A stretch of 64,000 nucleotides of DNA from contig NZ_JBGUAU010000012.1 of NCBI RefSeq assembly GCF_041820985.1, positions 113,003 to 177,002 on the forward strand, written 5' to 3'. The position numbers and the translations under genes were made by a program. Numbering within the stretch: the stretch's first letter is position 1; each line of letters opens with the position of its first letter. The stretch comes from Evansella sp041820985. GTDB lineage: Bacteria > Bacillota > Bacilli > Bacillales > Salisediminibacteriaceae. Of the stretch, positions 8,277 to 18,087 are shown piece after piece. The notes under the pieces are model-generated. The model saw nothing but the letters and a program-made list of their open reading frames with translations. It was not told the origin of the DNA and made no database searches.

Positions 8277-8747
8277 TTAAAACACTACTGCCAATCTTGC
8301 TTTCGCTACTTTGTCGTAAGGAATCTGTATTTGTTTTGTTCTTGTTTTTACTTTCAATTCCATCGTTAAGATGGATCCATCGAAATTAACGAGTTTCCCT
8401 TCAAATGTTTTCTCTCCATCAATAGGTGCATATGTAGTGATATTGATATGTTTACCGACAGCCCGCTTTACATCTTGCTCTTTTTTTAATGGACGCTCTG
8501 CGCCAGGTGAAGATACTTCTAAATAATACATTTGCTCGATAGGATCTTGTTTATCTAATATTTCACTTAAACGTTCGCTGACGTTTGTGCAATCATCTAA
8601 ATCTACACCACCATCACGATCTATGTATACGCGAAGGAACCAACTTTTCCCTTCTTTTTTAAATTCAATATCTACTAGCTCTAATGAAAGTTCATCTAAG
8701 ATGGGAGTAACAAGTGATTCTGTTGCTTCACGAACATTTCCGGACAT
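8277..8747 (-). CDS. rimP: Ribosome maturation factor RimP
   Basis: 30S assembly factor, first gene of the nusA-infB operon. The 156-residue product shows the RimP pattern: LELVDIEFKKEGKSWFLRVY, IDRDGGVDLDDCTNVSE, then the strongly conserved YYLEVSSPGAERPL and a C-terminal SH3-like domain. A textbook AAGGAGG site precedes the ATG. The gene lies 67 bases after the polC terminator stem, so the operon promoter must be in that gap or read through from polC. I could not choose a convincing promoter there. Confidence 0.97.
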   Translation of the reverse strand: MSGNVREATESLVTPILDELSLELVDIEFKKEGKSWFLRVYIDRDGGVDLDDCTNVSERLSEILDKQDPIEQMYYLEVSSPGAERPLKKEQDVKRAVGKHINITTYAPIDGEKTFEGKLVNFDGSILTMELKVKTRTKQIQIPYDKVAKARLAVVF

Positions 8748-8816
8748 TGTTTTACCTCCTTCTTTTTAAGAAGATTTTCTATAGTTAAGCGGTTTGCTTC
8801 TATATTATTGCAAAAG

Positions 8817-8841
8817 AAAGAGTGGGATGCACCCACTCTTT
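8817..8841 (-). terminator. Rho-independent terminator after polC
   Basis: On the minus strand AAAGAGTGGG (8832-8841) pairs perfectly with CCCACTCTTT (8817-8826) around a five-base loop. A short U-rich run (TCTTTTG) follows. It lies about 170 bases past the polC stop, with no gene between. Confidence 0.85.
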
Positions 8842-9013
8842 CGGCTCGTTACTATTACTTAGTATTTCCATCTTACTATAACATAAACCATAAACCCTTG
8901 CAAATTAGCTTTTTGCTATATTCCACCTAAATATAGACATCAAACTAAAATGATATCCACTTTGTCATGCATTAAGACATTCGCTATTACCATATAACTC
9001 TACACGTGTAAGA

Positions 9014-12000
9014 TTAGAATAGCGATAATTGGTTTGAGTCTGGTAATCCTTCTAGGCAGCCGTGGTCGTCTAGAGTTTCTAATACGGTTTTTGATATTTT
9101 ACTTCTTTTCTGTAGATCCTCTTTCGATAGGAATTCTCCATTTTCCTTTGCCTTTTCAATGTTTATGGCTGCATTTGTTCCTACTCCAGTCAATGCATTA
9201 AATGGCGGAATAAGTGTATCCCCATCCACGAGAAATTCTTTCGCGGAAGATCGATATAGATCTACCTTTTGGAAGGACAATCCTCGCTCACACATTTCTA
9301 ATGCTAGCTCTAGAACTGTTACAACACTCTTTTCTTTCGGTGTTGCATCCAACCCTCGTGCATAAATCTCTTCTATCCGTTTGCGAATGCTAGCAGAGCC
9401 TCTAATCATTGTATCTAGTTCAAAATCATCTGCTCGTACCGTAAAGTAGGCTGCATAAAAGAATATAGGATAATGAACTTTAAAGTAGGCAATTCTAACT
9501 GCCATTAAAACATAAGCTGCCGCATGGGCCTTTGGAAACATGTATTTAATTTTTAAACAAGATCCTATATACCAATCAGGAACTCCATGTTTTTTCATTT
9601 CTTCTACCCATTCTTCTTGCAATCCTTTTCCTTTACGTACAAACTCCATAATTTTAAATGCTAAAGAGTCTTCTAACCCTTTATAAATGAGGTACACCAT
9701 AATATCGTCACGACAGCCAATTACCTCTTTTAAAACACACGTTCCACTCGCTATTAAATCAGCTGCATTATTTAACCAAACGTCCGTACCATGAGATAGA
9801 CCAGAGATTTGGACAAGTTCACTAAACGTGCTTGGTTTTGTTTCTTCTAACATTTGTCGAACAAATCGTGTACCAAACTCAGGTATTCCATATGTTCCTG
9901 TTTTACACATGATTTGTTCTTCTGTTACCCCTAACGATTCGGTACCACCAAACAATTTGTAAACTTCAGGATCATCAACAGGGATATCTTTTGGATCAAT
10001 CCCACTCAAGTCTTGGAGCATACGAATAACGGTTGGATCGTCATGTCCTAGAATATCTAACTTTAACAAGTTATCGTGAATAGAATGGAAATCATAATGC
10101 GTTGTTTTCCACTCTGACTCATTATCATCAGCAGGATATTGAATCGGTGTAAAATCATATATATCTAAATAATCAGGAACTACAATGATCCCCCCTGGAT
10201 GCTGACCAGTTGTTCTCTTAACACCAGTACACCCTGAAACGAGACGGTCCACTTCTGCACCTCTCAATTGAAGCTGATTATCATCTTCGTATCCTTTTAC
10301 AAACCCATACGCGGTCTTCTCCGCTACCGTTCCTATTGTTCCTGCTTTGTAAACAAAATCTAACCCAAAAAGTTCCTTCGTATAATTGTGAGAGGTTGAT
10401 TGATATTCGCCAGAGAAGTTTAAATCGATATCAGGTACTTTATCACCTTTAAACCCTAAGAACGTTTCGAAAGGTATATCTTGTCCATCTTTTTTATACT
10501 TCGTTCCACACTTCTCACAATCTTTATCAGGTAAGTCAAAACCAGAACCAACAGACCCATCTTGAAAGAAATAAGAATGGTGACAATTCGGACAAACATA
10601 GTGCGGTGGTAATGGATTTACTTCTGTAATTTCTGTCATAGTTGCTACAAAGCTCGAACCAACAGATCCCCTAGAACCTACCAGATAACCATCTTCTAAG
10701 GATTTCTTCACTAGCTTTTGAGAGATTAAATAAATTACGGAAAATCCATTACTTATGATACTATTTAACTCTTTCTCTAGTCTGTCTTCTACAATTTTCG
10801 GAAGATCTTCTCCGTAAATTCTACGAGCCCGTCCGTAACTCAACTCCCGCATTTCTTCATCAGCACCTTCAATCTTAGGTGTATATAAATCATCGGGAAT
10901 TGGCTTTATTTCTTCTATTTCATCCGCAATAGCAACTGTATTTGTTACTACGATTTCTTTCGCTTTTTTCTCAGGTAAAAACTTGAAACATTCTAGCATT
11001 TCATTCGTTGTTCTAAAATGTACCTCAGGAAGTGCAGCTCTGTTTAGTGGATTCGCTCCACCTTGTGAAGCAATTAAAATTTTACGATAAATAGCATCCT
11101 CTTGATTTAAATAATGTACATTACCAGTTGCAACTACTCTTTTTCCCAGCTTGTCACCAAGATCCACTATTTTTTTCAGTACATCTTTCAATTCAAGCTC
11201 ATCTCGAATTATTTCTTTTTCAATAAGATGTTGATAGTTACTAGGTGGTTGTACTTCTAAATAATCATAAAACTCAGCGATTTCCTCGACTTCTTCTGGT
11301 GCCTTTTGCATCATTGCATCAAACACTTCTCCATTATCACAACCAGAACCAATTATAAGACCTTCTCGATGCTTCATTAACACAGATTTTGGAATTCGAG
11401 GAACACGATAAAAATAATTAATATGTGAATAAGATATTAGCTTATATAGATTACGTAAGCCTGTTTTATTTTTGGCTAGAATAATGCAATGATTGGGACG
11501 TTGTTTTTTATAATCATCTGGTGATGATTGCTCATTTAGTTCATTGTGATTATATATCCCTTTTTCTACTGCATCCTTGAGCATTTTCCACAATAAGTGT
11601 CCAGTTGCTTCAGCGTCGTATATTGCTCGGTGATGGGAAACTAGTTCAATGCTAAATTTCTTACACAGTGTGTTTAGTCGATAATTACGGAATTCAGGAT
11701 ATAACAATCTTCCTAATTCAAGTGTATCTATAACTGGATTAGATGCTTTCTGATATCCAATTTTTTTATATCCAGCATTAATAAATCCCATATCAAAACT
11801 AGCATTGTGAGCTACTAAAGTAGCATGGCCTGTCCATTCGTAGAAATCCTTTAATACATCAGCAACCTCGGGTGCATTTGCTACCATGTCATCAGTTATC
11901 CCTGTTAAATCTATAATTAAAGGAGATAGCTTCTCATGTGGATTGGCAAATCTTTCAAACCGATCTATAATTTCTCCATTTTGTACTTTCACTGCAGCAA

Positions 12001-13318
12001 GCTCAATGATCGTATTATACACAGCAGATAAACCTGTAGTCTCCACATCAAAAACAACATACGTTTCATCAAGTAAGCTACGATCTGCTACGTTGTAAGC
12101 TATAGGTACACCATCGTTAACAAGATTTGCTTCTACACCGTATAACATCTTTACGCCCGTTTTTTTGCTAGCTGAGAAAGCCTCTGGGAATGCTTGTAAA
12201 ACAGCGTGATCAGTGATGGCAATCGCAGGGTGACCCCATTTTTTGGCTTGCTCCACATGCTTGGAGACAGCTGTAACTGCATCCATAGCACTCATGGGAG
12301 AATGCAGATGTAATTCTACTCTTTTTTCGTCTTCTGGTGCTGTATCCTTCCGCTCATCAGGTTTAATTTCTTGTAAATCACGCCCCATCATAACTAGATC
12401 TCTCACAAATGTATCATATTGGATTCCACCTCGTACCTTCAGCCACATCCCTTTCTTAATAGATTGAAGGACTGAGAGGTCTTCCTTTCCATTTGAGAAG
12501 ATTTTTACGAGAATAGAATCTGTATAATCTGTAATCTTAAACGTTAATAGCGTTCTACCACTCTTTAATTCTTTCGTTTCAGAATGGAATACTAGCCCCT
12601 GAACAGCAACTCGACGGTCTTCTTCAATTATATTTTTAATAGGTTGAATATCATCATTCTTAATCATCGAACCGAGAGTAACTGATTCTACTGTACCGGC
12701 TTCGCTAGCTTTGTCTGCTTGCTTCTTCTGTTCCATCATTGCTTCTAACATTTTCGAATGATCTTCTTGCGTTTTTTGTTCGATAAATTTTTCTACAGCT
12801 TCCTTGGATTCTTTTATGATAGTCTCTACTGAGATTCGACCAAACCCTAGCTTCTCGAATATATGTTGAATGGGCTCTTGTATACGTCGAAGTACCATTT
12901 CCCCTTCTGTCTCGTTCATCACCGTAATAACTATTTTATTTCCATGTATATATGGAGTTTGTTCTTGAAGACGTTTAATTAGTCCATTTGTAGAACTTCT
13001 TAGTTTTTCTATAAAATATGGCCAATATTCTCTTAGATGCTTATTAACGTCTATCTCTTCAGTATAAGACAACTTGATTTCAACTGCTGCTATGTGCTCT
13101 AATCCATGCTGTATACGACTTTCAAATAATTCAAATGCAGAATAAGGTAAAATAGTAGGTAAGGAAAAATGAAATATCCATTTTCTATCTTTTTGGAAAA
13201 CCTCAAGTTTCTCAATTGCCCCTTCTTGTAAATGCATTTGAACTAAATCTTCCGGCATGACTACTTGTTCTAATAAGAGGTTAAATCGCTCTTGACGTAT
13301 TTGTCTTTCTTCGTTCAT
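9014..13318 (-). CDS. polC: DNA polymerase III alpha subunit, PolC type
   Basis: Essential replicative polymerase of low-GC Gram-positives, with built-in 3'-5' proofreading. The 1434-residue product has an N-terminal region and an OB fold, then the PHP domain starting at VELHLHS (334-340). An inserted DEDD exonuclease follows (FDVETTGL 423-430, HNASFDMGF about 504-512, HRAIYDAEATGH about 563-574). The polymerase core has GSRGSVGSS (881-889), a four-Cys zinc site (Cys909, 912, 934, 937) and catalytic Asp963 and Asp965 in PDIDLNF. The C-terminus ends SNQLSLF. A GGGGAGG site precedes the ATG. No key residue appears to be missing, and the length is normal for PolC. Confidence 0.99.
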   Translation of the reverse strand: MNEERQIRQERFNLLLEQVVMPEDLVQMHLQEGAIEKLEVFQKDRKWIFHFSLPTILPYSAFELFESRIQHGLEHIAAVEIKLSYTEEIDVNKHLREYWPYFIEKLRSSTNGLIKRLQEQTPYIHGNKIVITVMNETEGEMVLRRIQEPIQHIFEKLGFGRISVETIIKESKEAVEKFIEQKTQEDHSKMLEAMMEQKKQADKASEAGTVESVTLGSMIKNDDIQPIKNIIEEDRRVAVQGLVFHSETKELKSGRTLLTFKITDYTDSILVKIFSNGKEDLSVLQSIKKGMWLKVRGGIQYDTFVRDLVMMGRDLQEIKPDERKDTAPEDEKRVELHLHSPMSAMDAVTAVSKHVEQAKKWGHPAIAITDHAVLQAFPEAFSASKKTGVKMLYGVEANLVNDGVPIAYNVADRSLLDETYVVFDVETTGLSAVYNTIIELAAVKVQNGEIIDRFERFANPHEKLSPLIIDLTGITDDMVANAPEVADVLKDFYEWTGHATLVAHNASFDMGFINAGYKKIGYQKASNPVIDTLELGRLLYPEFRNYRLNTLCKKFSIELVSHHRAIYDAEATGHLLWKMLKDAVEKGIYNHNELNEQSSPDDYKKQRPNHCIILAKNKTGLRNLYKLISYSHINYFYRVPRIPKSVLMKHREGLIIGSGCDNGEVFDAMMQKAPEEVEEIAEFYDYLEVQPPSNYQHLIEKEIIRDELELKDVLKKIVDLGDKLGKRVVATGNVHYLNQEDAIYRKILIASQGGANPLNRAALPEVHFRTTNEMLECFKFLPEKKAKEIVVTNTVAIADEIEEIKPIPDDLYTPKIEGADEEMRELSYGRARRIYGEDLPKIVEDRLEKELNSIISNGFSVIYLISQKLVKKSLEDGYLVGSRGSVGSSFVATMTEITEVNPLPPHYVCPNCHHSYFFQDGSVGSGFDLPDKDCEKCGTKYKKDGQDIPFETFLGFKGDKVPDIDLNFSGEYQSTSHNYTKELFGLDFVYKAGTIGTVAEKTAYGFVKGYEDDNQLQLRGAEVDRLVSGCTGVKRTTGQHPGGIIVVPDYLDIYDFTPIQYPADDNESEWKTTHYDFHSIHDNLLKLDILGHDDPTVIRMLQDLSGIDPKDIPVDDPEVYKLFGGTESLGVTEEQIMCKTGTYGIPEFGTRFVRQMLEETKPSTFSELVQISGLSHGTDVWLNNAADLIASGTCVLKEVIGCRDDIMVYLIYKGLEDSLAFKIMEFVRKGKGLQEEWVEEMKKHGVPDWYIGSCLKIKYMFPKAHAAAYVLMAVRIAYFKVHYPIFFYAAYFTVRADDFELDTMIRGSASIRKRIEEIYARGLDATPKEKSVVTVLELALEMCERGLSFQKVDLYRSSAKEFLVDGDTLIPPFNALTGVGTNAAINIEKAKENGEFLSKEDLQKRSKISKTVLETLDDHGCLEGLPDSNQLSLF

Positions 13319-13357
13319 GACGGTCCTCCCCGATTACTTCTTTCTCTTTCATTTTGT

Positions 13358-13540
13358 CTGAAAAATACGCATTAGTAAGTGATTTTAAACTATCTAGTTT
13401 TAATAACTTTGTTAATCTTAATTCCATTCGTTTCAGCCCATTCCATATACAGTTGATGTTTCTATAACATCTAATAACGTATTTTCATTCTCCATAGTGC
13501 AGATTTTTACTTGCATGGAGGTAAAATGAAAATACGTTAG
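13358..13540. repeat. Degenerate intergenic repeat A, copy 1 (proS-polC gap)
   Basis: This stretch aligns by eye with copy 2 at 15393-15616. Shared segments are a CTGAAAAATACG-like start, TATCTAGT, AACTTTGTT, ATTCCATTCG, and near the other end a loop related to GTGCARATYTTYACTTG between complementary CCAT/ATGG arms. This copy lacks the GC-rich middle. Its outer part forms a perfect 14-bp inverted repeat (13476-13489 with 13525-13538). Confidence 0.6.
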
Positions 13541-13590
13541 TTAGCCATATGCCAACTAACTAGTATTACTAACTTATAAGGCTTTACTTT

Positions 13591-13636
13591 AAAAGAGGGT
13601 GCGTCAAAAGAAAAGTAACTTTTGACCCACCCTTTT
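13591..13636 (-). terminator. Strong hairpin terminator after proS
   Basis: On the minus strand AAAAGGGTGGGTCAAAAG pairs with CTTTTGACGCACCCTCTTTT around a short loop, with one mismatch and a two-base bulge. The second arm ends in U residues. It begins nine bases past the proS stop. Confidence 0.85.
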
Positions 13637-13645
13637 ATGATATCT

Positions 13646-15346
13646 TTAACCAAGATGTTTTTCGATGAATTGTACTAATGAATCTTTGTGTACTTCTTCC
13701 GTTTCACCAGTTTTTCGAATCTTACATTCAACAATACCTTCATTTGCTTTCTTTCCAACAGTTACTCTTATTGGAAGACCAAATAAATCAGCATCTTTAA
13801 ATTTCACCCCTGGTCTTTCAGGGCGATCATCTAATAAGACGTCAAAACGTGCAGTTTTTAGAGATTCATATAACTCCTCAGCTAATATTTTTTGATCCTC
13901 TTGTTTCATATTAACAGGAACTACATGAATATCAAATGGGGAAACAGTGGAAGGCCAGACAATTCCATCCTCATCGTGATGCTGTTCTACAATTGCTGCA
14001 ACGGTTCTCGAGACACCAATTCCGTAGCACCCCATAATCATTGGTTGATTTTTACCATTTTCATCTAAGAACATAGCACCTAATGCTTCACTATATTTCG
14101 TTCCTAATTTAAATACATGGCCAACTTCAATTCCTTCTTTAAATTGAATAACACCTATACCATCAGGAGATGGATCTCCCTGTTTAATATTTCTCAAATC
14201 AGCAAATTCTTGTACTTTGAAGTCTCGTCCAACATTTACATTGACAGCATGTTTATCCATTTCATTTGCACCACAGACTCCATTTACTATAGCTTCAATT
14301 GCGCGATCCGCTACAACTGTTATATCGTCATGAAGATCTATTGGACCAAGATATCCCGGAATTACATTCATCCATTTTTTTGTTTCTTCTTCTGTTGCCA
14401 TCTCAACAAGTTGAGCATCAAAGAGGTGTTTCACTTTCACATCATTTACTTCATGATCACCGCGAACAAGCACAAGGACAGGTTTGTCATCGACAATAAA
14501 TAATAGTGATTTAATTAGTTTTTCCTCTGATACGTTTAAAAACGTCGCTACATCCTGAATAGATTTTTGTCCAGGTGTAGCCACTACTTCTACATCCTTT
14601 ACTTCTTCATTGGATTTTACATATGTTACGTTTACTTCTGCAATCTCAATATTGGCTGCATAATCAGATGAATCAGAATATGCTATCGTATCCTCACCAA
14701 TTTCTGATAACACCATAAATTCATGTGTATCAGTTCCTCCTATTGCACCAGAATCCGCTTCAACTGCTCGGAAATCTAAACCACATCGAGTAAAGATCCT
14801 TGTATATGCATCGTACATTTTATTATAGCTTTCATCAAGTCCTTCTGTATTACTATCGAAAGAATAAGCATCTTTCATTAAGAATTCTCTTGACCGAAGA
14901 ACCCCAAATCTCGGACGGCGTTCATCACGAAACTTATTTTGAATTTGATACAACGTCATTGGTAGTTTCTTGTATGAATGTACTTCATCTTTAACTATCG
15001 TTGTAATTACTTCCTCGTGTGTTGGCCCTAAAGCAAATTCACGACCATGACGGTCATTTAAGCGCATTAACTCAGGTCCATAAACATCCCATCGACCTGA
15101 TTCACGCCATAATTCAGCAGGTTGAATGGCAGGCATTAGGAGTTCTTGTGCTCCTGTACGATTCATTTCTTCGCGAATGATATTCTCCACTTTTTGTAGA
15201 ACCTTTAAACCAAGTGGTAAATAGGAATAAACACCAGATGTACTTTGGCGTATTAAACCAGCCCTAAGCATTAATTGGTGACTTTTTACTTCTGCGTCAC
15301 TTGGGTTGTCGCGTAAAGTGGGTGCTAAATACGTACTTTGTCTCAT
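13646..15346 (-). CDS. proS: Prolyl-tRNA synthetase, bacterial type with editing domain
   Basis: Charges tRNA-Pro in the cytoplasm. The 566-residue product is a class II synthetase. Motif 1 lies in LLMPAIQPAELW, motif 2 in FRDERRPRFGVLRSREFLMKD, and motif 3 in GCYGIGVSRTVAAI. Between motifs 2 and 3 sits the YbaK-like INS editing domain (about 225-380), the prokaryote-type architecture. The C-terminal anticodon-binding domain has DVLLDDRPERPGVKFKDADL. GAGGTG precedes the ATG. No T-box leader was found upstream. The 277-base gap to rseP is mostly repeat A copy 2. Confidence 0.98.
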   Translation of the reverse strand: MRQSTYLAPTLRDNPSDAEVKSHQLMLRAGLIRQSTSGVYSYLPLGLKVLQKVENIIREEMNRTGAQELLMPAIQPAELWRESGRWDVYGPELMRLNDRHGREFALGPTHEEVITTIVKDEVHSYKKLPMTLYQIQNKFRDERRPRFGVLRSREFLMKDAYSFDSNTEGLDESYNKMYDAYTRIFTRCGLDFRAVEADSGAIGGTDTHEFMVLSEIGEDTIAYSDSSDYAANIEIAEVNVTYVKSNEEVKDVEVVATPGQKSIQDVATFLNVSEEKLIKSLLFIVDDKPVLVLVRGDHEVNDVKVKHLFDAQLVEMATEEETKKWMNVIPGYLGPIDLHDDITVVADRAIEAIVNGVCGANEMDKHAVNVNVGRDFKVQEFADLRNIKQGDPSPDGIGVIQFKEGIEVGHVFKLGTKYSEALGAMFLDENGKNQPMIMGCYGIGVSRTVAAIVEQHHDEDGIVWPSTVSPFDIHVVPVNMKQEDQKILAEELYESLKTARFDVLLDDRPERPGVKFKDADLFGLPIRVTVGKKANEGIVECKIRKTGETEEVHKDSLVQFIEKHLG

Positions 15347-15392
15347 CTATGACACCTCGATCTTTCTTATTAGCAATTTATTTTAAATCTAC

Positions 15393-15616
15393 CCTGAAAA
15401 TACGTGGTTCATGGTAGTCAAACTTATCTAGTATGACCAACTTTGTTGGGTTTATATTCCATTCGCTACTGTCCACTCCTTTCCGTGGGGAGCTGCCGAG
15501 CCACCTTCACGACTACGTCGCTATGGTGTCTCGCCTTTACTCTACTTCCCACAGGAGTTCGTGGACTTACGCTCATTCCATAGGTGCAAATCTTCACTTG
15601 TATGGAAGTCTCCCCT
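15393..15616. repeat. Intergenic repeat A, copy 2 (rseP-proS gap)
   Basis: A GC-richer, hairpin-forming element with CCGTGGGGA and TCCCACAGG arms and a second hairpin, TTCCATA/TATGGAA, around GTGCAAATCTTCACTTG. The sequence style resembles dispersed intergenic repeats that I recall from other Bacillaceae genomes. It lies between the rseP stop and proS start and contains no credible gene. The open frame inside it on the plus strand is repeat-derived. Confidence 0.65.
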
Positions 15617-15623
15617 GAAGAGT

Positions 15624-16883
15624 TTAGAGGAAGAATTTGTTTATGTCATTCCATGTTACCACTAACATTAGAAGCATGAGAAGTGCAAAACCAATAAAAT
15701 GAACCAACCCTTCTTTTTGTGGATCAATTGGTTTTCCTCTTACAGCTTCCAAACCGATAAAAATGAGTCTTCCTCCATCCAAGGCTGGAAGCGGAAGCAG
15801 ATTAATAATTCCTAAGTTTACGCTTAAAATTGCGGTCCACTGCATTAGCACCAAAAAGCCCATTGCAGCTACTTCATCGGTGTAGCTATAGATCCCAACT
15901 GGTCCAGCTAAATGATCCAACGTAAACTGCCCAGTTACAAGCATTCCCAACGACTCAAAAATTAGCTTAGTAAACTCATATGTTTGAGTAAATCCAAAAC
16001 CTACAGCTCCTAGAATTGATTTCTCAGTTGCTTGAAAGATACCAACCACGCCTTGTACTTGTTCATCCGGTCCTACTCTTTCTTGCGGTGTCATCATTAC
16101 ATCAAATCGTGACGTTCCACGTTCAATTTCAAAAAGTAAAGGTTCACTTGGGTTCGTTTGAATAATTGCTGTCATCTCTTCCCAAGTAGTAACACGTTGT
16201 CCATCTATTGATACGATACGATCCCCACTCTCTAGACCCGCTTGAATCGCTACACCATCTTCTGTAACATTTCCAACAGTGGCTTCATCTACAGGAATCC
16301 CCGCAAACCAAGCATAAAAAGTAAGGATAACAATGGCAAGAACAAAATTCATCATTGGCCCAGCGAACAACGCCATTGCTCGTTGTGATTTCGTTTTTGA
16401 ACCAAACTGTCTATCATATGGAGCAATCTGTGTAGCTTGTTCATCTTGAATATATTCTGCTTTTTCATCGATAGAGTACGTAACCAAACCTTCTACATCT
16501 GAAACATAACCAGTTACATTCAAGTCATGTTCTAAGTCTACCTTTTCAACTTGAATGATTTTACAGTCAGGGTGCTTAGATTTATTATTAATAATCAGTT
16601 TATTTACCTTACCCTTGTCATTAAATAATAGACCTATTTCATAACCTGCTTTTATCTGTATCATTTCTGGATCTTCACCGGCCATCCTTACAAATCCACC
16701 AAGGGGCAATAAACGAATGGTATATACGGTTTCTGCTTTTTTAAACGAAAATATTTTTGGCCCGAATCCTATGGCAAATTCTCGACATAGAATACCAGCT
16801 CTTTTGGCAAAAACTAGATGTCCAAGCTCATGTATAAACACTAGTAGGCCAAAAATAATAATGATTGAAATAAATGTATTCAT
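15624..16883 (-). CDS. rasP: Site-2 intramembrane zinc metalloprotease RseP/RasP
   Basis: Membrane protease that cuts anti-sigma factors and remnant signal peptides within the bilayer. From the ATG at 16883 (site AAAGGGTG upstream) the product has 419 residues. It has HELGH (18-22) in the first membrane helix, a long segment specific to the Firmicute family, and a PDZ domain (AIQAGLESGDRIVSIDGQ). It also has the third zinc-ligand motif NLLPLPALDGGRL and a final membrane helix. A TTG one codon upstream is also in frame. Its place between dxr and proS matches B. subtilis rasP (yluC), whose targets include RsiW and FtsL. Those targets are inferred by homology. Confidence 0.96.
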   Translation of the reverse strand: MNTFISIIIIFGLLVFIHELGHLVFAKRAGILCREFAIGFGPKIFSFKKAETVYTIRLLPLGGFVRMAGEDPEMIQIKAGYEIGLLFNDKGKVNKLIINNKSKHPDCKIIQVEKVDLEHDLNVTGYVSDVEGLVTYSIDEKAEYIQDEQATQIAPYDRQFGSKTKSQRAMALFAGPMMNFVLAIVILTFYAWFAGIPVDEATVGNVTEDGVAIQAGLESGDRIVSIDGQRVTTWEEMTAIIQTNPSEPLLFEIERGTSRFDVMMTPQERVGPDEQVQGVVGIFQATEKSILGAVGFGFTQTYEFTKLIFESLGMLVTGQFTLDHLAGPVGIYSYTDEVAAMGFLVLMQWTAILSVNLGIINLLPLPALDGGRLIFIGLEAVRGKPIDPQKEGLVHFIGFALLMLLMLVVTWNDINKFFL

Positions 16884-16896
16884 CAATACACACCCT

Positions 16897-18045
16897 TTAA
16901 CTCATGTATGTTTTTACTTTTTTACGTGTTTCTTCATCTAAGTGTACAATTTCTTCTAACGTAGGTGCTTGAATTGCTGTATGATTAGATAGTGCTTTTT
17001 CTACAACTTCTTCTATACCTAGAAAGGCCAGTCTACCTTGTAAAAAGGCTGAAACAGCTTCTTCATTCGCTGCATTTAGAACCGTTGGTGCTGTTCCTCC
17101 TATCTTCCCCGCTTCGTATGCTAGTTTTAAACAGCGAAATCGTTGAAAGTCTAATTCTTGAAAATGAAGGGTACCAACTTCCCACAAGTTTAGCTTCTTT
17201 CCACCATGTAAATCAAGCCTTGCCGGTTTAGATAAGGCATATTGAATTGGTACACGCATATCTGGTGTACCTAAATGTGCTAGTACACTACCATCAATAT
17301 ATTCAACCATAGAGTGAATAATACTTTCTTTATGCAAAATGACATCAATTTTTTCATAAGGCATCTGGAATAACCAATGAGCTTCAATCACTTCTAATCC
17401 TTTATTCATCATTGTAGCAGAATCTACGGTGATTTTCGCTCCCATCTCCCAATTCGGATGGTTTAAAGCATCTTTTACTGTTACATTTTTTAACTCTTCT
17501 CTTGAACGGTCACGAAAACTACCACCAGATGCAGTAAGAATTAAACGAGAAACTTCTTTGTCCACGTCACCATCTAAGCATTGATAAATAGCTGAATGTT
17601 CACTATCAATAGGGATTAGTTCGACATTATTTTTCATCGCTAACTCTGTAATAATGTGTCCTGCGGTTACCAATGTCTCTTTGTTAGCGATAGCGATGTC
17701 TTTTTTCGCTTCTATTCCTGCTATTGTTGGCTCTAGTCCGACACTACCCATTACTGCATTTACTAACACGTCAGCATCTTGATGAACAGCAACTTCTATT
17801 AAACCTTCTTTTCCATAAACTATCTTAACTCCTGTAGGTAAGTCGTTTTTTATTAAATTAGCAACCTCTTTTGATTCAATACTTACAACTTTCGGTCGAA
17901 ATTCATGGATTTGCTCTAATCCCTTTTGAACATTGCGACCAAAACTCATTGACACTAGTTCAAACTGCTCCTTATGTGAACGAAGTACATCTAATGTTTG
18001 TACGCCGATAGATCCCGTAGACCCTAACAGACTGATCTTTTTCAT
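16897..18045 (-). CDS. dxr: 1-deoxy-D-xylulose 5-phosphate reductoisomerase
   Basis: Second enzyme of the non-mevalonate (MEP) isoprenoid pathway. It converts DXP to MEP with NADPH and a divalent metal. From the ATG at 18045, preceded by GAGGAG, the product has 382 residues. It has the dinucleotide-binding motif GSTGSIG (8-14), the conserved IANKETLVTAG and IPIDSEHSAIYQCL, and ASGGSFRD in the catalytic domain. The frame is open five codons further upstream without support. It clusters with uppS and cdsA, which use isoprenoid or lipid precursors. Confidence 0.98.
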   Translation of the reverse strand: MKKISLLGSTGSIGVQTLDVLRSHKEQFELVSMSFGRNVQKGLEQIHEFRPKVVSIESKEVANLIKNDLPTGVKIVYGKEGLIEVAVHQDADVLVNAVMGSVGLEPTIAGIEAKKDIAIANKETLVTAGHIITELAMKNNVELIPIDSEHSAIYQCLDGDVDKEVSRLILTASGGSFRDRSREELKNVTVKDALNHPNWEMGAKITVDSATMMNKGLEVIEAHWLFQMPYEKIDVILHKESIIHSMVEYIDGSVLAHLGTPDMRVPIQYALSKPARLDLHGGKKLNLWEVGTLHFQELDFQRFRCLKLAYEAGKIGGTAPTVLNAANEEAVSAFLQGRLAFLGIEEVVEKALSNHTAIQAPTLEEIVHLDEETRKKVKTYMS

Positions 18046-18087
18046 TACGAATCTCCTCAAGTGTTTTTATACTTATCTTTCTAAAGT

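Noticed and set aside
15433..15618. Plus-strand open frame between proS and rseP
   Set aside because: It coincides with repeat A copy 2, runs against all neighbours and has no protein-like features.
15347..15623. Possible T-box riboswitch ahead of proS
   Set aside because: No T-box core sequence or specifier arrangement was found. The structured DNA there belongs to repeat A.
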